The position numbers and the translations under genes were made by a program. The notes beneath the pieces were generated by a model, which saw only the letters and a list, made by a program, of their open reading frames with translations, ran no database searches and was not told where the DNA came from. Shown piece by piece: positions 55,149 to 63,324 of a DNA stretch of 64,000 nucleotides. The stretch's first letter is position 1. Every line of letters starts with the position of its first letter. The stretch comes from Fodinibius saliphilus. Lineage in GTDB: Bacteria; Bacteroidota; Rhodothermia; Balneolales; Balneolaceae. The stretch lies in assembly GCF_005869845.1 (NCBI RefSeq), contig NZ_VAWF01000004.1, positions 310,001 to 374,000 on the forward strand, written 5' to 3'.

Positions 55149-56255
55149 ATGCAAGGATTTTACAACAATATTATTGATAATATTATAGCCCGAAGAATCG
55201 CTATAGCCACAACCATCTTGGTTATTGTTTTTATCGTAGGCTCGCTCGGGTATCATTTTGTTGAAGGGATGGCCTTTTTTGATGGATTTTACATGACCTT
55301 TATCACTATTACCACCATCGGTTTCTCTGAAGTTACGCAGATGTCTTCAGCCGGCCGTATATTAACGATGGTTGTATTTGTAATGGGTATTGGTGTTATC
55401 TCATATATTGCATCACAAACTACACAGCTGATCTTTGAAAGCGAAATATTCAAAAAACGAGCTATGAAGAAACAACTCGAAAAAATGGAGCAACACTATA
55501 TTGTCGCTGGATACGGGCGCATTGGTCACCGTATCGCTGAAGTTTTAAAAGAAGCAGACATCCCTATTGTTGTTATCGAAAACCGTGAAAGCAGTATTGA
55601 ACGTATACAAGATGACCAACTGCTTTATGTTGAAGGAGATGCCCAAGATGAATCTGTCTTACGAGAAGCAGGTATTAACAGAGCCAAAGGACTAGTATGT
55701 GCACTCTCCCGTGATCAAGATAATGTTTTTGTTACCCTTATCGCCCGCGAGATCAATGACGATATCTTTATTCTCGTACGAACAAATGAACATCAAAACA
55801 CAAAAAAAATCCTGCGAGCAGGAGCTAATAAAGTAATTTCGCCCTATGAAATCGGGGCCGACCGAATGGCAAATGTTATTCTTCGTCCTCATGTTGACCA
55901 ATTTATGGATCGTCTTCGGAAAAATCCGGAGCAAGATCACATTTTTGATGAAGTTAAAATTTTTGACGGCTCTCCCCTCGCCGGTAAAACGCTGGCAGAA
56001 GCAGAAATTAGACAAAAATATTTTGTGGTAATTATTGCAATTATCCCAGAGGGTAAAGATAACATCCATTTTAACCCCGGAAGTAACGACAAAATTAATA
56101 TTGGAGACTCGCTGATTGTACTCGGTGATATTGATCGCATTAAACACCTCCGTGAACAAGGATGTAAAGATTTTCGCACGCTCGAAGAACGTGTATCCAA
56201 GCACGACTTTATGAAACATATTAACCCACATCAAAGTAATACCCAATCTGCATGA
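55149..56255 (+). CDS. Two-helix potassium channel with RCK (TrkA-N/TrkA-C) domains
   Basis: The 368-residue protein has two membrane helices (about 16-35 and 70-90) around a pore loop with TTIGFSEV (55-62). A K+ channel RCK domain follows (HYIVAGYGRIGHRIAEVL, 116-133, Rossmann GxGxxG) and a TrkA-C domain (about 280-345). The filter is TIGFS, not the canonical TVGYG: Ser60 replaces the second Gly. The stop overlaps the aroC start (ATGA), so the two are translationally coupled. Some bacterial channels of this form exist, so it may still pass K+. Confidence 0.88.
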   Translation: MQGFYNNIIDNIIARRIAIATTILVIVFIVGSLGYHFVEGMAFFDGFYMTFITITTIGFSEVTQMSSAGRILTMVVFVMGIGVISYIASQTTQLIFESEIFKKRAMKKQLEKMEQHYIVAGYGRIGHRIAEVLKEADIPIVVIENRESSIERIQDDQLLYVEGDAQDESVLREAGINRAKGLVCALSRDQDNVFVTLIAREINDDIFILVRTNEHQNTKKILRAGANKVISPYEIGADRMANVILRPHVDQFMDRLRKNPEQDHIFDEVKIFDGSPLAGKTLAEAEIRQKYFVVIIAIIPEGKDNIHFNPGSNDKINIGDSLIVLGDIDRIKHLREQGCKDFRTLEERVSKHDFMKHINPHQSNTQSA

Positions 56256-57430
56256 TACGATATTTAACAGCCGGTGAATCACACGGGCCACAATTAACTG
56301 GCATTTCAGAAGGCGTTCCGGCAGGGCTCCCTATAACAGAAGACGAAATAGCATTACACCTTGCCCGTCGCCAAAAAGGTTACGGACGCGGCGGCCGTAT
56401 GGCGTTCGAAAAAGATCGGGCTACCTTTCTCTCCGGCGTTCGTTTTGGAAAAACCACCGGGGCCCCTATTGCAATGAGCATCCCTAATCGGGCCCATGAA
56501 AAAGATGATTCAAACTGGCCCAAAGTACTTAACAAAGAAGGCGACGGCAGTGATGTAGAAGCCATTACCGTACCGCGTCCCGGACACGCCGACCTTACGG
56601 GAGTGCAGAAGTACCGGTATGATGATATTCGACCCGCTATTGAGCGCTCCAGTGCTCGCGAAACTGCTATGCGAGTAGCGTGTTGCTCTATTGCTCGCCA
56701 ATTCCTCAAGCATTTTGGAATCGAAATAGGCGGACATGTAACAAGGATCGGAAGTGTAGGCTACGAAAATTCCTGGGAAGATGTTCGGAAACGGGTAGAT
56801 CCCATGCTGGACGATGGAGCCGAAACGGTATTTGAAGAAGCCGACCAATCGCCTGTTCGTTGCCTGGATGAGGGGCTCACCCAGCAGATGCGCGATCTTA
56901 TAATAAAACGTCGCAAAGAGGGAAGTTCACTGGGCGGCCACTGGGAAGTAATTGTTACCGGACTACCCGCAGGGCTTGGTAGCTTTGTACACTGGGACCG
57001 TAAGCTGGATGGAAAAATTGCACAAGCCATTATGGGTACCCAGGCAATGAAAGGAGTGGAGATTGGACAAGGCTTTGAATCGGGCCGTCGCCACGGGCAG
57101 GAGGTTCACGATGAAATTATCTATAAGGACGATGACTTTAAGCGCCGCACCAATCGCATGGGCGGTATTGAGGGAGGAATCTCCACGGGTATGCCCTTAA
57201 TTGTGCGCGGTGTTATGAAACCGATACCCACCATGCTCACCCCCATTGATACGGTTGATTTCAAATCTAAGGAAAAGAAAGATACTCGTTATGAGCGATC
57301 AGACGTCTGTGCCCTGCCTCGTGCCATCGTTGTAGTCGAAAGTGTTATTGCTACAGTGTTGGCCAATGCGTTCCTGGAAAAGTTCGGCGGCGACTCGATC
57401 GAAGAAATTGAGGAGCGCTATAAAAAGTAA
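56252..57430 (+). CDS. aroC: Chorismate synthase
   Basis: AroC forms chorismate from 5-enolpyruvylshikimate 3-phosphate with reduced FMN, the last step of the shikimate pathway. The 392-residue protein has the three signatures: TAGESHGPQL (6-15), RKRVDP... RRPGHADLTG-type sequence (PRPGHADLTGVQKY), and RSDVCALPRAIVVVES near the C-terminus. It overlaps the upstream K+ channel gene by 4 bases. The paired hairpins at 57514-57579 lie downstream. Confidence 0.97.
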   Translation: MIRYLTAGESHGPQLTGISEGVPAGLPITEDEIALHLARRQKGYGRGGRMAFEKDRATFLSGVRFGKTTGAPIAMSIPNRAHEKDDSNWPKVLNKEGDGSDVEAITVPRPGHADLTGVQKYRYDDIRPAIERSSARETAMRVACCSIARQFLKHFGIEIGGHVTRIGSVGYENSWEDVRKRVDPMLDDGAETVFEEADQSPVRCLDEGLTQQMRDLIIKRRKEGSSLGGHWEVIVTGLPAGLGSFVHWDRKLDGKIAQAIMGTQAMKGVEIGQGFESGRRHGQEVHDEIIYKDDDFKRRTNRMGGIEGGISTGMPLIVRGVMKPIPTMLTPIDTVDFKSKEKKDTRYERSDVCALPRAIVVVESVIATVLANAFLEKFGGDSIEEIEERYKK

Positions 57431-57513
57431 TTTCTTTCCCCGGTGTTATTTGGATACCAGGAATATCGATTATTGGATTACTATGTGCCAAAAGACCAAC
57501 GACTGCCCTAACC

Positions 57514-57579
57514 TCCCCTTGAGGGGAGTACCACAAAGCGGGAAGGGTGTCTAATTTCCTAATAAACAATTAGGGAATT
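57514..57579 (+). repeat. Paired hairpins downstream of aroC (REP-like candidate)
   Basis: Hairpin 1 is CTCCCCT-TG-AGGGGAG (57514-57529). Hairpin 2 is AATTTCCTAAT-AAACA-ATTAGGGAATT (57553-57579), an 11-bp stem with one T-G wobble. The 23 bases between are GC-rich. This looks like the short GC-rich interspersed palindromes found between genes in Bacteroidota; it may also stop aroC transcription. Only one copy is present in the window. Confidence 0.45.
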
Positions 57580-57711
57580 TAAGTACAAAAAGACGAAAGA
57601 AAAAGGGCAAATAGACTACTTCATTTAATTTTTTAACAAAGAATTAACACTGTGCAATTATATTTGCTCAATCTAAACATCATAAAAAAATCGGGATGAT
57701 TAATGCATTAA

Positions 57712-59286
57712 TCACTTAATTAACTGCATTTTAAGTTCTTCAATGAACTGCTCCCCAGATTCCCCATTCAGGAATAAATAATGTAGCTTCCCCTCGGAAT
57801 CTCTCCTCCGGGTCACAAGTTGTTGATGATATAAGGAACCCGGCGAAGTATTGCCATAGGTATTGGGCGGAGCAGTTCCCTCTCCCACAGAAGTCCTTGG
57901 TATTGCGATCTCTACTAACCGAGAATTTCGTTTAGAGCCCGGGCCTTTAAGCTCTGGCAGATCACGAATATATGCGAACTTTTTTCCAACAACAGGGTCA
58001 CCATAGGCTGAACTCCAGCTCAATAACATCGAGGATTTCATGGCGTTTTTATTACCGTCATCAATAGGGGGCGTATTTCCGTCAGGTGTAGCAATATTAG
58101 CATGCCACTTTAACGGAGCCAGAAATTTTGAATAGCGGAATGGATCTATCCCATCCCCATGCGGGGGATCATTTAATAAATTATTAGCCCTGACAACATG
58201 CCAAAAAGGAATCACTCTCCGTAAAGCTATATCAAAATAGTACGATCCTTCGGCCCAAAAAGGCTTCCCGCCATCTGTTTGATACCACCAATAGTTATAA
58301 CGTTTATCTCCACTATCGGTATAATGAAATGCCGTTGATTTCATAGCCCGATCGAAAATAGAATCAAGATCATGGAACTCCATATCATCGTCATCAATAA
58401 TGGGCGTAAACGGACCATTAAAGCCCAGGGCAACATAGCCCGTGGCTACAAATGATATTAACGGCCAATTACCAGCCTGAATCTCATGCATCTGTACTCC
58501 CGCCGAATAGGGATCATCCCAAATTGTTGGCAAGTTACCATTAGAATCTTGCCACAGAATTTTCAGTTCACTGTATATATAGTCATTCCACCATTGCTTG
58601 TCTGACTGGTTTAATAACAACCCAAGATTTCCACCCAGATCTTCATAGGCATTTTCCAGGGCCAGATAAAGGTCCCAGGCCCGGGCCACTTTCATCAGTG
58701 AGTTAGAACGCTTAAAGGCATTGCCCTTCGAGACGTCACGGACGTAATTCCCACGATTGTGTAAGGCAGTGATGAAATCAATCAGGACTTCAGAATGCGA
58801 GGGCATGTTAACAAACAAATCCTTGAGAGAAGATGTGAATATGTTTGGTTCCCCATTATCTCCATCATTCTCTTCAATTATTAAAGTCATAAGAGCTACA
58901 AATGCCATTGACTCCAAAACAGCGCTATTATATTCTGCATTGGCTGTTGTAAATACTTTCAATCCATCATCATGTAACCCAATTATTTTCCTAAAGGGTT
59001 TTGTAACTGTTAAATCTCTTGCTTGTTCAATTCCATAAGCTTTTTCAAGTACCTGTTTAACTCCAAATGTAGTAGAACTATAGTGATGCTGATAGGAATC
59101 GTTCTTGGTATTATCAAAGCCCCGCATTGACAGGGCTGGTCGGGGGATATCAAATTGATCACTGGTAAACCGGGTATTCTTTCGGTTATCCGGCAAGTTC
59201 CATGTTTGCCCAAAGGCTAACTTAGCTCCCATTAAAGAATACAAGCATAGAAATAGTACCACCAATACATTGCGCCAACGTAGCAT
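57712..59286 (-). CDS. Secreted protein of unknown function, 524 residues
   Basis: I do not recognise this protein. It has a signal peptide (about 1-26, ending LAFGQ) and a large, Trp/Tyr-rich, mainly helical body (YWWYQTDGGKPFWAEGSYYF, GNWPLISFVATGYVALGF, SSMLLSWSSAYGDPV). The spread of aromatic residues and helices recalls the alpha/alpha-toroid folds of polysaccharide lyases, but I see no known catalytic motif. It has no type IX secretion C-terminal domain. It is 31 bases downstream of the lipoprotein gene at 59318-59722, so the pair is probably one operon. Confidence 0.6.
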   Translation of the reverse strand: MLRWRNVLVVLFLCLYSLMGAKLAFGQTWNLPDNRKNTRFTSDQFDIPRPALSMRGFDNTKNDSYQHHYSSTTFGVKQVLEKAYGIEQARDLTVTKPFRKIIGLHDDGLKVFTTANAEYNSAVLESMAFVALMTLIIEENDGDNGEPNIFTSSLKDLFVNMPSHSEVLIDFITALHNRGNYVRDVSKGNAFKRSNSLMKVARAWDLYLALENAYEDLGGNLGLLLNQSDKQWWNDYIYSELKILWQDSNGNLPTIWDDPYSAGVQMHEIQAGNWPLISFVATGYVALGFNGPFTPIIDDDDMEFHDLDSIFDRAMKSTAFHYTDSGDKRYNYWWYQTDGGKPFWAEGSYYFDIALRRVIPFWHVVRANNLLNDPPHGDGIDPFRYSKFLAPLKWHANIATPDGNTPPIDDGNKNAMKSSMLLSWSSAYGDPVVGKKFAYIRDLPELKGPGSKRNSRLVEIAIPRTSVGEGTAPPNTYGNTSPGSLYHQQLVTRRRDSEGKLHYLFLNGESGEQFIEELKMQLIK

Positions 59287-59317
59287 AATTGTTCCTCTCT
59301 TTTTGTTAATTTGTTAT

Positions 59318-59722
59318 TTAATCAACTTGTTTAACAGGTATATCTATTAATTTTGTTACTGCAACAGAATCTTCTGAACCGTTATCTACTCGGACATCTC
59401 CCCCCACAATTGTTACCTCCCCTGCTTCCAAATATTCAAATCCACTTGCTTTCCATCTAATTTTCGGACCGGTGATAGTACCATTAATGGGTATTAATCG
59501 TTCTTCGTCTAAGCTCCAATAAAATTTAAACCGCTCATCCAAGCTGTCCTCTATTACACAATGAATCAACACCGTATCCCCCACGGCAGCGGTATCGGGC
59601 GTCAATCGTATCTCCAGGATTTCAGTCTGGGGAATGGGTTCCGGGTCCGGCCCGGTGCCACAATTGGCCACCAGAAATAATACTAACATGGCAAGAAGCA
59701 GATTGCTTAGGTCTCTTTTCAT
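59318..59722 (-). CDS. Small lipoprotein of unknown function
   Basis: I choose the ATG at 59722, which gives 134 residues starting MKRDLSNLLLAMLVLFLVANC with a lipobox (VANC, Cys21). An earlier in-frame ATG at 59851 adds 43 residues with no signal. After a Pro/Glu linker the mature part looks like one beta-sandwich (Ig-like) domain (ILEIRLTPDTAAVGDTVLIHC and VTIVGGDVRVDNGS). It is the first gene of a probable two-gene operon with the secreted 524-residue protein. Confidence 0.65.
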   Translation of the reverse strand: MKRDLSNLLLAMLVLFLVANCGTGPDPEPIPQTEILEIRLTPDTAAVGDTVLIHCVIEDSLDERFKFYWSLDEERLIPINGTITGPKIRWKASGFEYLEAGEVTIVGGDVRVDNGSEDSVAVTKLIDIPVKQVD

Positions 59723-60218
59723 AGCTGTAAGTATTGATTGGTGATTAAGTACCAAGTAACAAAATTGCAATGTAACAAAGAAACAGAGACCACTGATGAC
59801 CGACAACCGCCTCTTTGCCCTAAGGGAGTAGCCGGCACAACCTTTTACCATCGACCCTGTGATTGACTATTTAGGTGATTTTATCACAAAATATGCAATG
59901 CAATTAGTACCTTATTGGTAACCCTTGGCAGAGAACAAAAAACGAGCATCCAAACCCTCATTTCTTAATTTTAAATTTTTAATTCAACCACCTATCCTAT
60001 CGACTGGTTAAAATTTAAAGGTGTCGTAAGTGCCACTACCTTAAAACTCAAAAAAATACCGGCATATCTTTTCATCCTTATAGTTTATAAATTCAACGTA
60101 CATCATTAGTTTCTCTAAAGAGAGTTGAATCTCTTTGCATCTGAGGCACGTATATTTTTTGTGGCCTCTTGATGAAACATAGAATACCATCCCAAGCTAT
60201 ACGTTAGCGTAACTGGTT
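59723..60218. other. 496-base intergenic stretch, no gene recognised
   Basis: This lies between the divergent lipoprotein gene (minus) and the TPR gene (plus). An in-frame ATG at 59851 could extend the lipoprotein, but its first 43 codons do not look like a secreted start. I see a small dyad, GTGAT-TTT-ATCAC (59875-59887), and AAAGAGA-GTTGAA-TCTCTTT (60117-60136). Otherwise the region is AT-rich, without repeats, tRNA or a good promoter match. It should hold the promoters of both operons. Confidence 0.5.
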
Positions 60219-60566
60219 ATGAGTGAAGACAATAAATCCAAGATCAAACAGCTGGCAAGGCAAATAAAGAACAATCCCGGTGATTCGTTTTCAAAATTTG
60301 CCCTGGCCCTGGAATTTCGCAAAAACGGAGAATTTAAAAAGGCACGAATTCTTTTCGAGGATATTTTGAGCAGCGACCCGGAGTATGTCGGAGTTTATTA
60401 CCATCTTGGGAAGCTATATGAAGCCTTAGATCGACTAAAAGATGCCAAAAAACTTTATACGAAAGGAATTGATATTGCGCAGAAGCAAAATAAAGGGCGT
60501 ACAAAAACAGAATTAAAAGAAGCGCTGAGCCAAGTAGAAATCGAAATTGAACAACGAACAACTTAA
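60219..60566 (+). CDS. Small TPR protein
   Basis: The 115-residue protein has tetratricopeptide-like helices (FSKFALALEFRKNGEFKKARILF, YVGVYYHLGKLYEALDRLKDAKKLY) with the usual W/L-G-Y-A-F/P spacing and probably two or three repeats. It has no signal peptide, so it is cytoplasmic. It overlaps the next gene by one base (TAATG), so it is translationally coupled to the LysM protein. TPR proteins act as scaffolds; the partner here is not known. Confidence 0.8.
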   Translation: MSEDNKSKIKQLARQIKNNPGDSFSKFALALEFRKNGEFKKARILFEDILSSDPEYVGVYYHLGKLYEALDRLKDAKKLYTKGIDIAQKQNKGRTKTELKEALSQVEIEIEQRTT

Positions 60567-61687
60567 TGACCAAGCAACAAACTGTTTTCGTAAAATCCAT
60601 TATCCCACTTTTGGCATTACTTCTGATGGTAACGATGGTATCTTTGGCCCAGAGCACAACACATACCGTTAAGAAAGGTGAAACTCTGTTTAGTATTGCC
60701 CAAAAGTATGGAGTAGAAATCCCACAGCTTAAAAAGTGGAACGACATAACGGCCGAAAATCTATCGGTCGGACAATCGCTGGTTATTCGCTCTACCAATA
60801 CCGATAACAAAGATAAAACTACCCATACTGTAGAAGAGCAAGAGACGTTATTTTCGATCTCTAAATCCTATAATGTGAGTATTGCAGAGATAAAATCTTG
60901 GAATGACTTATCATCAAATAATTTATCAGTAGGGCAAAAACTGGTCATCTATCCGAGTAAAGAACAAGGCAATATCCAACAATCCATAGTTGCAGAAGAC
61001 AATACTCAACAAAACACTTATTACACTGTTAAAAGTGGAGACTCACTTTATCGTATTGCCCAAGCTCATAACATGACGATTACTGAGCTTAAGGAACTTA
61101 ACGATCTCTCTTCTAATACGATCCGTATTGGTCAAAAACTAACAGTAAGAGGCCAAGGCGATGACACTACACCCTCGATAGCCTCCAAAGCGAACTCCTC
61201 TCCACAGGGTAAATTTATTTCTCATGAAATTTCCGGCAGTTCACAACCCCTTGATGTGTTACTCAAAAAATTTCAGATGACTGAAACAGAGTTTCGCGCA
61301 CTTAATCCCGGTGTTGAAGGCACCACTTTATATCCCGGCCAAAACCTTACTGTTTTAGCCCCCCCTTCAAAAAAGTATCAAAATCCGTATCTCAATGATT
61401 CGAATATGCAAAGCCTGGGGACCACTCCCGTTTCTAAATACAGCGAAAAAGAAAAGGCAACTCCTACCACCAATGGTGAGCTCTACAATCCTGCAGCCCT
61501 GACAGCTGCACATTCAAATATCTCACTGGGGTCGGTCGTCTATATTGAAAATCCCAACAATAATAAGGGAGTTTTTGTACGTATTAATGATCGCAACTCC
61601 GGCAATACGCTCAAACTATCTTCTACTGCCTGGCAGCTCCTAGAATTTAGCAGCAGTGAACCAACGGTAACGATCTATCAAAATTAA
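60566..61687 (+). CDS. Exported LysM / RlpA-like (DPBB) peptidoglycan protein
   Basis: The 373-residue protein has a signal peptide (about 1-30), three LysM domains (about 32-75, 86-129, 152-195; each HTVKKGETLFSIAQKYGV-like), a fourth degenerate LysM (about 216-264), and a C-terminal double-psi beta-barrel of RlpA type (302-371). The latter keeps the RlpA catalytic pair, His316 in LTAAHS and Asp342 in VRINDRN, so lytic transglycosylase activity is possible. It would bind and perhaps cut peptidoglycan. It overlaps both neighbours by one base. Confidence 0.85.
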   Translation: MTKQQTVFVKSIIPLLALLLMVTMVSLAQSTTHTVKKGETLFSIAQKYGVEIPQLKKWNDITAENLSVGQSLVIRSTNTDNKDKTTHTVEEQETLFSISKSYNVSIAEIKSWNDLSSNNLSVGQKLVIYPSKEQGNIQQSIVAEDNTQQNTYYTVKSGDSLYRIAQAHNMTITELKELNDLSSNTIRIGQKLTVRGQGDDTTPSIASKANSSPQGKFISHEISGSSQPLDVLLKKFQMTETEFRALNPGVEGTTLYPGQNLTVLAPPSKKYQNPYLNDSNMQSLGTTPVSKYSEKEKATPTTNGELYNPAALTAAHSNISLGSVVYIENPNNNKGVFVRINDRNSGNTLKLSSTAWQLLEFSSSEPTVTIYQN

Positions 61688-62415
61688 TGACTAATACCAC
61701 AAAAAGTATTCGGAATTATTTTTCTACTACTCACTCATTGTTGTACAGCTACCTGATTAGCTTGCCTCTGCTGTTGGCCTATGAAGTGCTTATTTTTATT
61801 GCTCAGCCTAATTCCGAACAAGTGGTACGCATCTCTGTTGATGTATGGGTTAAAACCCTGTTCTCTTATATTGGCCAAGACGTACTTTCCATAACCCTCA
61901 TATTTGTAGCTTTATTAGGGATCTATGTACTCTACAGTGAAAGAGAACAACTCTCATCCTTGAAGTTACGTTACTTTGGTGGCATGATCTTCGAATCATC
62001 GGTATATGCCTTTATTCTCGGCCTCATGCTTACGGTTACGGTAAGCAACTTGCTACAGATGCTGCAAACTTCGCCTATTGAAAGCCTTTCAATGCTACAA
62101 CAGTTTGCGCTATCATTGGGGGCTGGATTGTATGAAGAACTTTTCTTTCGCGTAATTCTGGTATCTGCACTGCTCTACATTTTTAAAAGATTTTTTTCTA
62201 ACAAATATATCTCTTTTGGATCTGCAATTATATTTGCGGCACTTATTTTTAGCCTTGTGCACTATATAGGAGTCATGGGCGATCCATTCACTATGGGATC
62301 ATTCCTATTTCGATTTCTCTTTGGACTAGCACTCAATGCAATTTACATTTGGCGTGGGTTTGGAGTTGCAGCATGGACTCATGCTATTTATGATATCATG
62401 GTTATTATCTACTAG
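61687..62415 (+). CDS. CPBP-family intramembrane metalloprotease (CAAX-like)
   Basis: The 242-residue protein has about seven membrane helices. The motif EELFFRVIL supplies the glutamate pair and Arg of CPBP/Abi proteases, and two later His motifs follow (FSLVHYIG and AAWTHAIYD). Relatives cleave prenylated proteins or bacteriocin-related peptides. It overlaps the LysM-RlpA gene by one base, so its substrate may be a cell-wall or membrane protein made by the same operon; this is inference. Confidence 0.85.
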   Translation: MTNTTKSIRNYFSTTHSLLYSYLISLPLLLAYEVLIFIAQPNSEQVVRISVDVWVKTLFSYIGQDVLSITLIFVALLGIYVLYSEREQLSSLKLRYFGGMIFESSVYAFILGLMLTVTVSNLLQMLQTSPIESLSMLQQFALSLGAGLYEELFFRVILVSALLYIFKRFFSNKYISFGSAIIFAALIFSLVHYIGVMGDPFTMGSFLFRFLFGLALNAIYIWRGFGVAAWTHAIYDIMVIIY

Positions 62416-62523
62416 GAACGTTGTAGATATTGCACAACCAGTTACTATTTTCTTGGTAAGAAAAAGAATTCAAAAACCATCAGTATATATAAAACCATAT
62501 ATTAGCTTTTTACGTATTAAATT

Positions 62524-62566
62524 ATGACTATATAGGTCATCTAGTAAAACGATTAACCTTTTAATC
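62524..62566 (+). promoter_or_regulatory. Two small dyads upstream of the ECF sigma gene
   Basis: ATGAC-7 bases-GTCAT (62524-62540) and GATTAA-CCTT-TTAATC (62551-62566) are both perfect inverted repeats, about 120-160 bases upstream of the sigma factor ATG. They could be regulator sites or hairpins. No link to a known regulator can be made. Confidence 0.3.
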
Positions 62567-62686
62567 TTATAATTGATATACTATAAGTGTAAAAATGTAG
62601 AAAGGAATTAGGGATGTCTTAAAAGTGTACCATTATTTCGTGCGACTGCGCTAATAGGATCTTTCAATAAACCGTTATCCATCGGG

Positions 62687-63268
62687 ATGGCTAAACTAAC
62701 AAAAGAGGAAATCCAAAAGCAGGAAGATTTCGAAGAAGAAATCATTCCGCACTTGGATGCCATGTATAATTTTGCATTGCGCCTTACATCGGATCCCAGC
62801 GATGCTGAAGATCTGGTGCAGGATACTATTGTCAAAGCATTTCGCTTCTTTAGCAGTTATGAAAAAGGGACCAATGCTAAAGCCTGGCTGTTTCGAATCC
62901 TGAAAAATTCATACATCAATAACTATCGCAAAAAGTCGAAGCAACCGAGCCAGGTTGACTACGACGAAGTAGCCACTTTTTATGAAACAATAAGGGCCGA
63001 ACGTACCGACACTTCGGACCTGGAAGACAAAATGTTCCGGGATCTTATTGATGATGATATCTCCAATGCCTTGGAGGAACTACCTGAAGATTTCCGAACT
63101 GTGGTCTTATTGTGTGATATCGAAGATTTCACGTATGAAGAGATTGCCAATATGCTTGATGTACCCATCGGTACCATACGTTCTCGCTTGCACCGGGGAC
63201 GAAACTTGCTTAAAGACCAGCTGGTTGAATATGCTGAAAAACGCGGCTACCAACCTGATCCGGAATAA
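62687..63268 (+). CDS. Sigma-70 family (ECF-type) RNA polymerase sigma factor
   Basis: The 193-residue sigma factor has region 2 (about 27-95; YNFALRLTSDPSDAEDLVQDTIVKAFRFF, AWLFRILKNSYINNYRKK) and region 4 (about 128-180; LEELPEDFRTVVLLCDIEDFTYEEIANML, GTIRSRLHRGRNLL). There is no region 1 or 3, so it is ECF-like. No anti-sigma gene lies directly next to it; the next gene is a convergent histidine kinase. Its regulon is not evident. Confidence 0.92.
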   Translation: MAKLTKEEIQKQEDFEEEIIPHLDAMYNFALRLTSDPSDAEDLVQDTIVKAFRFFSSYEKGTNAKAWLFRILKNSYINNYRKKSKQPSQVDYDEVATFYETIRAERTDTSDLEDKMFRDLIDDDISNALEELPEDFRTVVLLCDIEDFTYEEIANMLDVPIGTIRSRLHRGRNLLKDQLVEYAEKRGYQPDPE

Positions 63269-63324
63269 CCCTTTCTGAAAATAGAGATCGAAACTAGGAG
63301 TCTGTTAGCTAAGTTTGACGCCCC

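Noticed and set aside
60117-60136. AAAGAGA/TCTCTTT hairpin upstream of the TPR operon
   Set aside because: It is short, AT-rich and unsupported by any neighbouring element, so it could be chance.
60334-60810. 158-codon minus-strand frame over the TPR/LysM genes
   Set aside because: It is antisense to two well-supported genes and carries no recognisable domain.
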